From: a virus
Length of the DNA: 45,903 bases
Strand: one strand, 5' to 3'
Virus record (IMG/VR): IMGVR_UViG_3300027754_000161
Span: 1 to 45,903 of that record
Part shown: positions 24,710 to 32,135 of the stretch, piece by piece
How positions within the stretch are numbered: the stretch's first letter is position 1
How the letters are laid out: every line of letters starts with the position of its first letter
The notes under the pieces: model-generated
Told to the model about the DNA's origin: nothing
Database searches by the model: none
Seen by the model: only the letters and a program-made list of their open reading frames with translations
Program-made: the position numbers and the translations under genes

Positions 24710-25093
24710 ATGGGGCGGAATACTGAACGATTAATAGCATACCCTGATGATTATATAGGGTTTACCCACCATGTTTTATTAGAAGACGGTAAGGCACTCC
24801 TATTAGATAGCAGCGGTAAAGAGTATATCGACTCTAAGAAAGAGGAACTTTTTGAAGAAATTAAACTCGAATACATTAAGAATGCATTTGATATACAAGA
24901 TTGGCCAAGAATGGGAGATGCATCAAGAATAGTTATAGAGAAACAAACTAAGAAAGATGAGTTTACTAAAATCAAGAAGTTTGCTTCTGAAAATGACATA
25001 AAGCTTGGTGTAGTTCTTGATGTTTTAGGAATTTATTTAAATGAATTAGCGTTACGTGCAATAGAATCTATAAATTATGGAGCAAAAAAATGA
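24710..25093 (+). CDS. Hypothetical protein
   Basis: A 127-residue protein starting MGRNTERLIAYPDDYIGFTHH; the first 16 residues repeat the end of the preceding protein. The rest is acidic and helical (KEELFEEIKLEYIKNAF, NDIKLGVVLDVLGIYLN). No domain recognised. It overlaps the next short gene by four bases (ATGA). Confidence 0.55.
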   Translation: MGRNTERLIAYPDDYIGFTHHVLLEDGKALLLDSSGKEYIDSKKEELFEEIKLEYIKNAFDIQDWPRMGDASRIVIEKQTKKDEFTKIKKFASENDIKLGVVLDVLGIYLNELALRAIESINYGAKK

Positions 25094-25221
25094 AATTAAA
25101 AGAGATACTACTACTAATAGCTGTTGGTACAATAGTTTTAAGCTGCGCTTATCTCGCTGTGATAATCTGTTCTGGTTATGATGTTAAAATGGATGAAGTC
25201 TGCTTGACGGAAGTGTTGTAA
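25090..25221 (+). CDS. Short membrane or lipoprotein-like peptide
   Basis: ATG 25090 overlaps the previous stop (ATGA) and opens a 43-residue frame: MKLKEILLLIAVGTIVLSCAYLAVII, then a Cys-containing polar tail. The N-terminus is either a single membrane helix or a signal with a weak lipobox (VLSC). It is the last gene before a strong terminator. A lysis-related role (spanin-like) is possible but unsupported. Confidence 0.5.
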   Translation: MKLKEILLLIAVGTIVLSCAYLAVIICSGYDVKMDEVCLTEVL

Positions 25222-25367
25222 AAGCCTATAATCTACAGATGTGACTAAACAAAAAAAACACCTTGTTCTTTTTGTATTCATATTCTCTATGATTAAATTA
25301 CTAACCTTCTGTCCGCAAAAACTTCGGGTTAATAATTCGTTCAAAAAATGTTTTCATCTCTTTCTTT

Positions 25368-25405
25368 AAAAGCTATCCATCTACAAAATGGGTAGCTTTT
25401 TTTAT
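25368..25405 (+). terminator. Intrinsic terminator of the replication operon
   Basis: AAAAGCTATCCAT (25368-25380) pairs with ATGGGTAGCTTTT (25388-25400), 13 bp with one G-T wobble and a 7-nt loop, followed directly by a run of T's. It ends the rightward operon begun at 16565. The 146 nt before it hold no convincing gene. Confidence 0.9.
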
Positions 25406-25430
25406 TGCTAAAATAATTTAAAATAAAGTG

Positions 25431-25459
25431 TTGACATGTGTGTAAAAACGCGCTAATAT
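25431..25459 (+). promoter_or_regulatory. Consensus sigma-70 promoter of the RHH gene
   Basis: TTGACA (25431-25436), a 17-nt spacer and TAATAT (25454-25459) make a near-perfect housekeeping promoter. It lies directly after the terminator and ahead of the RHH gene, whose GGAG is at 25481-25484. An ATATAT-rich stretch just downstream of the -10 could serve as autoregulatory operator. Confidence 0.88.
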
Positions 25460-25491
25460 ACATATATAACAACAAACAAAGGAGAATTGAA

Positions 25492-25677
25492 ATGACAGAA
25501 AAACAACTTAAAAAAATGACAAGAATAGGTAATTACCCACGTAGAATGTCCATTTATTTAACAGAAGAAGATTACCAGCTGCTGGAAAAGCTAGCAAAGG
25601 AGAAGTATCAAACAACTGTATCAGCGACATTAAGATCGTTGTTACATAAAGCGATAAGTGCTGAAATAAAAACTTAG
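25492..25677 (+). CDS. Ribbon-helix-helix (CopG/Arc-type) regulator
   Basis: Start at ATG 25492 behind AAAGGAG, giving 61 residues; the longer upstream frame overlaps the promoter. The sequence RRMSIYLTEEDYQLLEKLA followed by SATLRSLLHKAI fits the beta-alpha-alpha RHH fold: an N-terminal strand (RMSIYL) and two helices. RHH proteins of this size act as copy-number regulators, antitoxins or repressors. The strong dedicated promoter and isolated position favour a plasmid copy-control or autoregulated role. Confidence 0.8.
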   Translation: MTEKQLKKMTRIGNYPRRMSIYLTEEDYQLLEKLAKEKYQTTVSATLRSLLHKAISAEIKT

Positions 25678-25695
25678 AGCCATCCGATAGATTCT

Positions 25696-25745
25696 AACTA
25701 TAGCCGGCTATAGTTTAAGGGGTAGAGCTTGTACATCGCTACCCC
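25696..25745. repeat. 20-bp perfect palindrome followed by a GGGGTAG hairpin
   Basis: AACTATAGCC/GGCTATAGTT (25696-25715) is a perfect 20-bp palindrome, followed by GGGGTAG (25719-25725) and CTACCCC (25739-25745) as a second stem. It separates the convergent RHH and HTH genes. No T-tract follows, so a protein-binding site or an unusual bidirectional terminator are both possible. Confidence 0.75.
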
Positions 25746-25752
25746 CCAATGA

Positions 25753-26025
25753 TTACCGTTTCTTTGATATCTTTATTTTTCTTCTTTGTGTCCAATAATG
25801 CAAATTGACGGCACTAACGCCGTATCTCCTTGCAATAGAGGCCTTAGAAGCTCCATTATCTAGAGCTTTTATTATGTCTCCTCTATGTAGATCCAGCTTG
25901 CTTTCTTTTCTGTTTGATTTTCCACGTGGTATTGTGAGGGTTATTTCCTCTCTATCTTCTTCCTTAACGTTATGGATAAACGATTTAAGGTATTTAATAA
26001 AGGATGATAATAGGCTTTCTTTCAT
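25753..26025 (-). CDS. Small HTH protein
   Basis: A 90-residue leftward gene, divergent from parA. Its C-terminal half HRGDIIKALDNGASKASIARRYGV then NLHYWTQRRKI is a resolvase/transposase-like HTH. The N-terminal part is helical. It may regulate the divergent parA promoter or the element's maintenance. Ribosome site is weak. Confidence 0.6.
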   Translation of the reverse strand: MKESLLSSFIKYLKSFIHNVKEEDREEITLTIPRGKSNRKESKLDLHRGDIIKALDNGASKASIARRYGVSAVNLHYWTQRRKIKISKKR

Positions 26026-26052
26026 AAGGTTACTTCTTAAATTAAGTTAGCA

Positions 26053-26104
26053 GTATATACATCTTCAAATAAATGTATATACTTATCTTTATTTAAGGAT
26101 AAGT
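26053..26104. promoter_or_regulatory. Candidate partition operator/centromere ahead of parA
   Basis: Two inverted repeats abut: GTATATACAT/ATGTATATAC (26053-26062, 26073-26082; perfect 10 bp) and ACTTATC/GATAAGT (26081-26087, 26098-26104). GTATATA occurs three times. They lie immediately before the parA ATG, where RHH partners of ParA-type systems usually bind for autoregulation and sometimes partition. Assignment is by position. Confidence 0.7.
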
Positions 26105-26108
26105 ATAT

Positions 26109-26735
26109 ATGAAGACAATAGCAATATTAAATCAAAAAGGTGGCGTAGGTAAAACTACTTTAGCCACTAACATAGCAACAAAATTACATTTAAATGGATC
26201 GAAAGTACTACTCGTAGATTCAGACCCACAAGGATCAGCTAGAGATTGGCATGCTGCTGGTAATAGCGAAATAGCAGTTGTAGGTATAGATAGACCAACC
26301 CTAGACAAAGATATAAAGAAAATATCTGATAATTTTGATTGGGTTGTCATAGATGGTGCTCCACAATTAACTGATATGGCTATCTCAGCTATTAAATGTG
26401 CTGATCTGATTATTATACCTGTGCAACCTTCTCCCTATGATATATGGGCTTCTGAAGATCTTGTAGATATAATAAAACATAGGCAGCAACTTACAGATGG
26501 CAATCCAAAATCATATTTTTGTATTAGTAGAAAGATAGCTACTACTTCTTTAAGTACAGAGGTAGTAGAGGCTTTAAAAGGATATTCCTTGCCAATAATG
26601 AAGAGTTGCACATCTCAAAGAATTGTCTATGCAAAATCAGCAGCGGAAGGTCAGACAGTTTTTGACACTACTAATAACGACGCAATACAAGAGATAACAA
26701 ATATCGTAAACGAAATAAAAGAAATAATAGTATGA
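26109..26735 (+). CDS. parA: ParA-family partition ATPase
   Basis: A 208-residue protein with the deviant Walker A KGGVGKTT (10-17), [12 protein letters not shown] (about 37-48) and VVIDGAP with [10 protein letters not shown] downstream. Short length and absence of an N-terminal HTH place it with type Ib ParA proteins, which use a small RHH DNA-binding partner. AAGGA lies ahead of the ATG within the operator. The next gene overlaps by four bases and is an RHH protein. This locus would segregate the element as a plasmid, so it argues that the phage is maintained extrachromosomally. Confidence 0.93.
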   Translation: MKTIAILNQKGGVGKTTLATNIATKLHLNGSKVLLVDSDPQGSARDWHAAGNSEIAVVGIDRPTLDKDIKKISDNFDWVVIDGAPQLTDMAISAIKCADLIIIPVQPSPYDIWASEDLVDIIKHRQQLTDGNPKSYFCISRKIATTSLSTEVVEALKGYSLPIMKSCTSQRIVYAKSAAEGQTVFDTTNNDAIQEITNIVNEIKEIIV

Positions 26736-26932
26736 GTTTATTAAAAGCAGGACGTCCTTCCGTTAACAAGGTAAAAGCCTTGCAGCAATTAGAAAAAAGA
26801 CAAGATCTCACTAAGATGAATTTGAACATCACAAAGAGTTTTCATAAAGAGATAAAGCGTTATGCGTTAGAAAATGACATAACAATTACTGAATTGATAC
26901 ATAAATCTTTACAAGAATATATGAAGAAATAA
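26732..26932 (+). CDS. RHH partition partner of ParA
   Basis: A 66-residue protein overlapping parA by four bases (ATGA). A basic N-terminus ([15 protein letters not shown]) is followed by [18 protein letters not shown] and [15 protein letters not shown], the strand and two helices of an RHH fold. Such proteins (ParG/ParF-type systems) bind the palindromic sites upstream and stimulate the ATPase. Confidence 0.85.
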   Translation: MSLLKAGRPSVNKVKALQQLEKRQDLTKMNLNITKSFHKEIKRYALENDITITELIHKSLQEYMKK

Positions 26933-26958
26933 ATCTATAAAGAAAGGAGTATAAGAAG

Positions 26959-27141
26959 ATGGATTTAAAAGAAGAAACAATACTTTTACGCACTGAACTA
27001 GAAAGACTTACGAATTTTGTTGATGGCATTGAATATGATGATTTTGTTAATCAGCACAAGATTATGGAAACACAAGATATCATTAAGTTTTTATTAGAGC
27101 GGTTATGTATCTTGTCGTGGGAATTGGAGAATAGAGGTTGA
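26959..27141 (+). CDS. Small acidic helical protein
   Basis: A 60-residue protein (MDLKEETILLRTELERLTNF...) with a strong AAAGGAG ribosome site. Helical with heptad-like spacing; no family recognised. It lies downstream of the partition genes in the same direction. Confidence 0.6.
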   Translation: MDLKEETILLRTELERLTNFVDGIEYDDFVNQHKIMETQDIIKFLLERLCILSWELENRG

Positions 27142-27145
27142 TAGA

Positions 27146-27367
27146 ATGACCCTATCTTGGACAAAAGACAACCGATACTACAAGCTCCTGTTTCAACCAA
27201 CTCTATTTGGTACTACAGATGTAATACGTATTTGGGGTAGGATTGGGAGTAACTTGGGTGGATATAAGATTATTTCTTGTGATAGCGAAGAAGATGTGAT
27301 TACTATTATAGATAGGATAAAGAAACGTAGAAAATATAGAGGGTATAAAAATGCTGACAACAATTAA
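27146..27367 (+). CDS. Stand-alone WGR-domain protein
   Basis: A 73-residue protein consisting of one WGR-like domain: LSWTKDNRYYKLLFQPTLFG, then IRIWGRIGSNLGGYKII and SEEDVITIIDRIKKRRKYRGY. The WGR motif itself is at residues about 30-32. WGR domains bind nucleic acid and occur in PARPs and in bacterial regulators. It overlaps the GapR gene by 17 nt. Confidence 0.8.
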   Translation: MTLSWTKDNRYYKLLFQPTLFGTTDVIRIWGRIGSNLGGYKIISCDSEEDVITIIDRIKKRRKYRGYKNADNN

Positions 27368-27587
27368 TAGTGCTAACTTACTGCAAATCGTAACAAAAAT
27401 AGAAAATATAGAACGTGAGAAGGTAGAGACTTCGGAGCTACTGACTGACGCTTATAATGAGGCCAAGTCTATGGGATATGATGTTAAGATTATCAAGCAT
27501 GTTCTCAAGTTGAGGAAGAAGGACAAAGATGCATTAGCTGAGGAGGATAGTTTAATTGAGTTATATCGGGGAGCATTAGGGGTTTAA
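27351..27587 (+). CDS. gapR: GapR/DUF2312 family DNA-binding protein
   Basis: A 78-residue protein with the family pattern ANLLQIVTKIENIEREK, LLTDAYNEAKSMGYDVKII and HVLKLRKKDKDALAEEDSLI. GapR binds overtwisted AT-rich DNA ahead of forks in Caulobacter, and the family is essentially alphaproteobacterial. A phage-plasmid copy may help its own replication or alter host chromatin. It lies between the WGR gene and a small membrane peptide. Confidence 0.92.
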   Translation: MLTTINSANLLQIVTKIENIEREKVETSELLTDAYNEAKSMGYDVKIIKHVLKLRKKDKDALAEEDSLIELYRGALGV

Positions 27588-27692
27588 ATGACTAGCGTTA
27601 TTGTATTGTTTGTATTTCTTGCGGTGTTATTTTTAGCATTATTGAAACTTGGAAAGCTAGTAATTAGTGGAGGCAGAGGAACGGATGAGTGA
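27588..27692 (+). CDS. 34-residue single-pass membrane peptide
   Basis: ATG 27588 directly follows the GapR stop and opens a short frame (MTSVIVLFVFLAVLFLALL, then KLGKLVISGG) that is one membrane helix with a basic tail. It overlaps the next ATG (27685) by 8 nt, a spacing like other coupled genes here. Too short to assign; a holin-like or regulatory peptide is possible. Confidence 0.5.
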   Translation: MTSVIVLFVFLAVLFLALLKLGKLVISGGRGTDE

Positions 27693-28221
27693 AGAATATG
27701 TGAATAAACATACATGGGACGATGAATGGGATGATAGATGGAAAAATACAAGATTTTCAGATCTTCTGGGGTTAACAATAACTAAGATAGAGAATATCGA
27801 AGACGTGGCATTAGTTTTTTATGCAGACAATACATGGGATGAAGACGGCAAAGATATGATCTTTTATATGAGTCATGCTCAAGAAGATTCTGAAGTTGTC
27901 TATATTGAAAGTGTTACTGGAGATATTAACGACTTAATTGGCTCAACTATAGAGAGTGCATCTGAGGAGGTGACAACAATGGAGTTAAGCCAAGAACAAA
28001 TTGAAGCTTTTGGCGGGGGGGAAGAATTTAATAAACTGGTATGCACGTTCTATAGACTAGTTACAAAAAAGGGTTGTGTTAAGATTAGGTGGCAAGGAAA
28101 TAGTAACGGTTTCTATGATGTGGGCGTAGATTTTAGACGCGTCACGCAGGAGGGTCTGAATGTCTTTAGAGTAATAGACGCTGTTATGGGTGCTTATTTG
28201 AGTGATCCTGACAAAGACTAA
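27685..28221 (+). CDS. DUF7448-like protein
   Basis: Start placed at ATG 27685 (MSEEYVNKHTWDDEW) after GAGG, giving 178 residues; an upstream GTG is less likely. The pattern LLGLTITKIENIEDVALVFY, SEVVYIESVTGDINDLIGST and CTFYRLVTKKGCVKIRWQG then SNGFYDVGVDF matches the DUF7448 family found widely in phages and plasmids, function unknown. It is the last gene of the partition block before a long noncoding region. Confidence 0.75.
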   Translation: MSEEYVNKHTWDDEWDDRWKNTRFSDLLGLTITKIENIEDVALVFYADNTWDEDGKDMIFYMSHAQEDSEVVYIESVTGDINDLIGSTIESASEEVTTMELSQEQIEAFGGGEEFNKLVCTFYRLVTKKGCVKIRWQGNSNGFYDVGVDFRRVTQEGLNVFRVIDAVMGAYLSDPDKD

Positions 28222-28618
28222 TAACAATTAATTCTTTAATATTTCCCGTCTAAAATACGTTGCAAATTAGCAACACTTTCCATAATGCACATTATGTAAT
28301 CGTTTTTAGCCCAGTTTTTCCTTAACTGTTTTTTCGATGTTTTTAAAATTTATTGGGAAAATGATGTTGGTAGGTTTTTATAAAATAACCACAAAAAACT
28401 CAAACCTACCAAAATCGAAAGTTCAGAAACCCTTAGAAAGTAATGAACGAGACAACAATGGTTAATAACAAAAACAACTAAGTTATCAATCAGTTACAAC
28501 TAATTTTACATAAAAATATACTTAGAGTCAAGTGCCTTTTAATCTTCGTAGATAACATCTATTCTCTAAACCTTCATTATTATGTTATAATAAAAGTATA
28601 ACTAATAGTGAGGTTAAG
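28222..28618. other. 397-nt noncoding region with nested inverted repeats
   Basis: No gene is evident. It contains GTTGC/GCAAC (28259-28263, 28270-28274), ATAATG-CA-CATTAT (28282-28295), and a nested pair: outer TTTCGAT/ATCGAAA (28332-28338, 28414-28420) around inner TTGGTAGGTTT/AAACCTACCAA (28367-28377, 28402-28412, perfect 11 bp). A TATAAT-like -10 (about 28582-28588) precedes the coiled-coil gene. It may hold a terminator, a noncoding RNA or a replication/packaging site. Confidence 0.55.
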
Positions 28619-29386
28619 ATGAGCAAACAATTTTTAACTCAACATCTCAATCAAGTATTTACTCATAGAAGAAAAAGCGCGGAGAAGAAACTAGCGGAGC
28701 AAAATGCCCTTCTAGCCGCAAACCCTCCAAATTTCCGACAAAGCGAAAACGCGGCTTTAAAAGAGCAGCAGGATCGTATTGCTCAAGAACAGTTAATTTT
28801 AAAAGCAAAACAAGCAGTGACGATAAGAGAAAATGAAGTTTATAGGTTGCAACAGGAATCGGCTACTAAAGAAAGAATAGTATGTGAACAATTGCAAAAA
28901 GAAAAAGAGCAAGTAGCGCAACAGGTAATAGCTTTAAGAATAGAACAAGAAAAGATTAGTAGGAAAAAAATCGCTTTAAGAGAAGAACAAGACTCCATAG
29001 AGCAAGAAGCTTTTAGAGAAAGACAACAAATAAGAGAAGCCTTTGAATTAGAGAGAGAACAACTAGCTAGAGAAAAAATGCTTTTAATAGCAGAACAAAA
29101 AAAAGCAGAAGAGAGAATCAATGAGTCTATGCAAGAGTTGGCAGTCAGAAATGAGGAAGCTCTTGGGAAAAAGCAACAAAATATTGCTGAAATGCAAGAA
29201 GCCTTTGAATTAGAGAGAGAACAACTTGTGAGAATGCAACGGATGCACCAAGAAGAAAGAGATCAATTTTCTAGAGAACAAGCTGAACAAGAAAAAATTC
29301 TCCATGACATTCCTCTAGGGGAGCCTAACGAGCCGTACAATGAAGACTATTGTGTCGTTTCAGCTCTAGGTGACCTTAGTGACTAA
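28619..29386 (+). CDS. Coiled-coil protein of unknown function
   Basis: A 255-residue protein, almost wholly coiled coil from about residue 45 to 228, rich in Glu, Gln, Arg and Lys. EAFELEREQL occurs twice (140-149, 194-203), encoded by an exact 30-nt repeat (29035-29064, 29197-29226), a recent internal duplication. There is a short non-coiled N-terminus and an acidic C-terminus (GEPNEPYNEDYCVVSALGDL). No signal peptide. It has its own promoter region and precedes the outer-membrane protein. It could be a host-interaction or structural protein. Confidence 0.65.
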   Translation: MSKQFLTQHLNQVFTHRRKSAEKKLAEQNALLAANPPNFRQSENAALKEQQDRIAQEQLILKAKQAVTIRENEVYRLQQESATKERIVCEQLQKEKEQVAQQVIALRIEQEKISRKKIALREEQDSIEQEAFRERQQIREAFELEREQLAREKMLLIAEQKKAEERINESMQELAVRNEEALGKKQQNIAEMQEAFELEREQLVRMQRMHQEERDQFSREQAEQEKILHDIPLGEPNEPYNEDYCVVSALGDLSD

Positions 29387-29414
29387 TGTAGATTTTTTAG
29401 AGAATATAAAAAAC

Positions 29415-29461
29415 CATGGTAAAATATATCGTTATGTTCATATATTCGGTAACTTACCATG
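29415..29461 (+). promoter_or_regulatory. Long inverted repeat enclosing the start codon of the outer-membrane protein
   Basis: CATGGTAAAATATAT (29415-29429) can pair with ATATATT (29440-29446) and TTACCATG (29454-29461), 15 bp with a 7-nt bulge on one side. The second arm includes the ATG at 29459 and no Shine-Dalgarno sequence precedes it. As RNA it would bury the start codon; as DNA it could be an operator, since a TAAAAT -10-like hexamer lies at about 29420-29425. Confidence 0.6.
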
Positions 29462-30169
29462 TTCAAAAACGGATTAATATTTTTTCTAACCACTCTAATT
29501 GGCTTTAATTCCTTAGCTCTTGCAGAGCCAAAGGAGAGCAAGTTATATTTAAAAATGATAACTACAGTCAGCAAAGTCTCTGATATTCAGGCAGTTGATA
29601 AAGAAATGAGTTTTAATTTAGACCACGAATCAAGCCTATCGCCCGCAATAGGCGTAGGTTTTGGTTATTACATTAATGACAAGGTTAGAGTCGACCTAAT
29701 GTACGAGTATTTAAAGTTTAATTTTAGTAAGCAATCAGCTAGTTTTAATTATAGCGACGCTGACATCTTAACTACAGGTACTAAATCTGTCAGAAGCACG
29801 ACTTCCGGCAAATCTTTAATGCTTAATGGGTTTGTCGATCTTGTAGAGAGAAATAGCTTTAAATTCTTCGTAGGCGCAGGAGCTGGAGCAGTACGAATGA
29901 AAGAAAAAGTAACGCAGTCTTTATCAGGAAATTCTACAATAGCTGACCAAACTTACACCTTTCCTTTAATAACTCAGAATACTACTAGCAAAGCGATAAC
30001 TAAATTTGCTCATTCACTAATGCTAGGAACAAGCATAAGTGTTCTGCCACAACTTAATATTGAGCTGCTATATAGTTGGAAAAACTTGGGGAAAGTTAAG
30101 CGCAATGATTTGATGAAGAGTCAATATAAAGGCCATCATTTTTCTATTGCTACACGCTTTGACCTTTAA
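29459..30169 (+). CDS. Outer-membrane beta-barrel protein
   Basis: A 236-residue protein with a signal peptide (MFKNGLIFFLTTLIGFNSLALA, cleavage likely before EPKES). About eight amphipathic strands follow (VGFGYYINDKVRVDLMYEYL, FKFFVGAGAGAVRMK, NIELLYSWKNLGKV), ending in HFSIATRFDL with the aromatic-rich last strand of outer-membrane porin-like barrels (OmpA-like/Opa-like 8-strand type). It lies just ahead of the terminase gene but is not a virion-type protein. It may be a lysogenic conversion or superinfection-exclusion factor displayed on the host surface. Start lacks a ribosome site. Confidence 0.85.
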   Translation: MFKNGLIFFLTTLIGFNSLALAEPKESKLYLKMITTVSKVSDIQAVDKEMSFNLDHESSLSPAIGVGFGYYINDKVRVDLMYEYLKFNFSKQSASFNYSDADILTTGTKSVRSTTSGKSLMLNGFVDLVERNSFKFFVGAGAGAVRMKEKVTQSLSGNSTIADQTYTFPLITQNTTSKAITKFAHSLMLGTSISVLPQLNIELLYSWKNLGKVKRNDLMKSQYKGHHFSIATRFDL

Positions 30170-30180
30170 GAAAACACTGC

Positions 30181-31797
30181 ATGAATCAAGTATCTAGCGA
30201 ATTGTTGTCAGAGGAGTGGAAAGCAGCATCGTCTGGTTTTGAACTAGATATTATTGATGATATTAAATATCGACAAAGCGTTTTAAAAGCCGAGTGTTCT
30301 TTGCATGATTTTCTTAAACAGGCATGGCATGTAATCGAAGGAGGGGTGCCTTTCATAGATAATTGGCATTTGCATGTCGTTGCTGAGCATTTAGAGGCTT
30401 GTTATAGACGAGAGATTAAAAATCTTATTTTGAACGTCCCCCCTAGAAGCGGCAAAACGTCCTTGATATCCGTAGCTTTCCCGGCATGGGTTTGGCTACA
30501 GAATCCTGAGGAAAAGTTTATGTATGCTTCTTACGCCCATAGTCTTTCTGAGGAACACGGGGCTTTATGTTTAGCTTTAATTCAATCCGATTGGTATCAA
30601 CGAAGATGGAAGGCCAATTTTAACCTTACCAAAACAGCGATTTCTTTTTTAAAGAATAATAGAACAGGTTATCGTATCGCTACCTCTATAGGTGGCGTGG
30701 GAACAGGCTTCGGGGCTAGTATTTTGGTCTGTGATGATCCCAATAATGCGAGGGATCTTGATTCCGAAGCAATTAGGAAAACCACAAATAATTGGTGGAA
30801 TATGACGTGGCCTTCTCGTAGGAATAATGCAGATAATGATGTTAGGATTTTGGTACAACAAAGAACTCAAGAAGATGATGTAACGGGCAATACTTTATCT
30901 AGAGATCATGATAAGGAATGGACTACTGTGATTATTCCAATGGAATATGAAGGTAAGAGAAAATTCCGTAGCGTTATTAATCAAAAGGTATATGAAGACC
31001 CAAGAACAATAGAAGGCGAGCTGCTATGTCCGGCTAGATGGTCTCAAGACGTGATAAAAAGCTTAAAGAACCAATTGGGAGAGTATGGTTACGCAGGCCA
31101 ATATCAACAAAGGCCAGCTCCAGCAATAGGTGGCATAATTAAAAAGCCTTGGTTTCAATGGTGGAAAGATAGCACCCCTCCACAAATAGAATTCGTTTTA
31201 CAAAGCTGGGATACAGCACTTACGGCGAATGAAATGTCTGCTTATTCTGCCTGTACTACCTGGGGCGTTTTCTATGATAGTAACCATATAGAGAACGTTA
31301 TTTTACTATCTATGTGGCGTGGTAGGATAGAATATCCTGAACTTAGGGAATTGGCTAAGCGTATGTACTTTGACTATAGGGATAATGGTAAAACAAGAAA
31401 TCCAGCGTTTAAAGGCAGAGCGGTAGATATGTGTCTTATTGAGGCCAAGGCTTCAGGCGATCCGTTAATACAGGATTTAGTTAGAGGTGGGATTAGGGCT
31501 ATTCCATTTGTTCCTAATAAATATGGAGATAAAATACAAAGAGTCCGTTTGATTACTCCTTTAATTGAAGGAGGTAGAGTGTGGTTACCTGCCAGAGCAC
31601 CTAAATATGATACACTATTACCATATGCTGACGAGTTTCTAGAATCAGTAGCTTGCTTTCCTAACGCAGAGTCAAGAGATTTAGTAGATACTATGGCACA
31701 AGCCCTTCTAAAGTTAAAAGACGGTAGATTTGTCTTGAATCCTAGGGATGAAAGGCCTGTGCAAGCGTCAACAAAAGAGATAGTAGAGTTCTATTAA
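30181..31797 (+). CDS. terL: Terminase large subunit
   Basis: A 538-residue protein with an ATPase domain (Walker A PPRSGKT, 87-93; Walker B ILVCDD, 181-186; VQQRTQEDD, about 225-233) and a RNase-H-like nuclease domain (Asp344 in QSWDTA, Glu421 in LIEAKASGDP, Asp500/503 in RDLVDTMAQAL). It drives ATP-dependent packaging through the portal and cuts concatemers. Complete by length and motifs. Its small subunit appears to be at 23463. The stop overlaps the stop of a leftward gene by four bases, showing a late insertion between terminase and portal. Confidence 0.96.
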   Translation: MNQVSSELLSEEWKAASSGFELDIIDDIKYRQSVLKAECSLHDFLKQAWHVIEGGVPFIDNWHLHVVAEHLEACYRREIKNLILNVPPRSGKTSLISVAFPAWVWLQNPEEKFMYASYAHSLSEEHGALCLALIQSDWYQRRWKANFNLTKTAISFLKNNRTGYRIATSIGGVGTGFGASILVCDDPNNARDLDSEAIRKTTNNWWNMTWPSRRNNADNDVRILVQQRTQEDDVTGNTLSRDHDKEWTTVIIPMEYEGKRKFRSVINQKVYEDPRTIEGELLCPARWSQDVIKSLKNQLGEYGYAGQYQQRPAPAIGGIIKKPWFQWWKDSTPPQIEFVLQSWDTALTANEMSAYSACTTWGVFYDSNHIENVILLSMWRGRIEYPELRELAKRMYFDYRDNGKTRNPAFKGRAVDMCLIEAKASGDPLIQDLVRGGIRAIPFVPNKYGDKIQRVRLITPLIEGGRVWLPARAPKYDTLLPYADEFLESVACFPNAESRDLVDTMAQALLKLKDGRFVLNPRDERPVQASTKEIVEFY

Positions 31798-32135
31798 TAT
31801 TCAAAATTATCGTTTACAAACTCGTCTAATAAAGTTTTTACACCTTCTATAGTTGAAATTCCTTTTTTGTTATTAATACTCAAGAGCGGCAAATTATATT
31901 TTAAAAACATTTTCTCAATTTCTAAAGGCTTTGCTGCGATCGTCACAAGAAAGAAAACGGGCAATTCTTTGTCTATATTTTGTGTTCTTGGTTGAAAAAC
32001 ATTACCCAAAAATTCCTTATGCTCCTTAATTATTATTTTAGTCCCTATAATAATATGCTCTTTTTCTTGCCTTAAAACATAGTATTCATCTAGCTTTGCG
32101 AGATGTTTTACAAATTTTTCAAGAATCTCAAACAT
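31794..32135 (-). CDS. Antisense insert gene between terminase and portal
   Basis: A 113-residue leftward gene with AGGAG ahead of its ATG. The protein (MFEILEKFVKHLAKLDEYYV, IIIGTKIIIKEHKEF, LLSINNKKGISTIEGVKTLL) is mixed alpha/beta with no recognised domain. Orientation against the late operon and its own ribosome site are typical of a moron, a gene expressed in the maintenance state. Function unknown. Confidence 0.7.
   Translation of the reverse strand: MFEILEKFVKHLAKLDEYYVLRQEKEHIIIGTKIIIKEHKEFLGNVFQPRTQNIDKELPVFFLVTIAAKPLEIEKMFLKYNLPLLSINNKKGISTIEGVKTLLDEFVNDNFEY

Noticed and set aside
25138-25344. A 68-residue leftward frame after the short membrane peptide
   Set aside because: It overlaps the rightward peptide, has no ribosome site and a composition unlike real genes here; treated as chance.
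25719-25745. GGGGTAG...CTACCCC hairpin as part of a tRNA
   Set aside because: No acceptor, D or T arm of tRNA form can be drawn around it.
29415-29461. RNA thermometer at the outer-membrane protein start
   Set aside because: No Shine-Dalgarno is sequestered and the transcript start is unknown, so this specific label is not justified.
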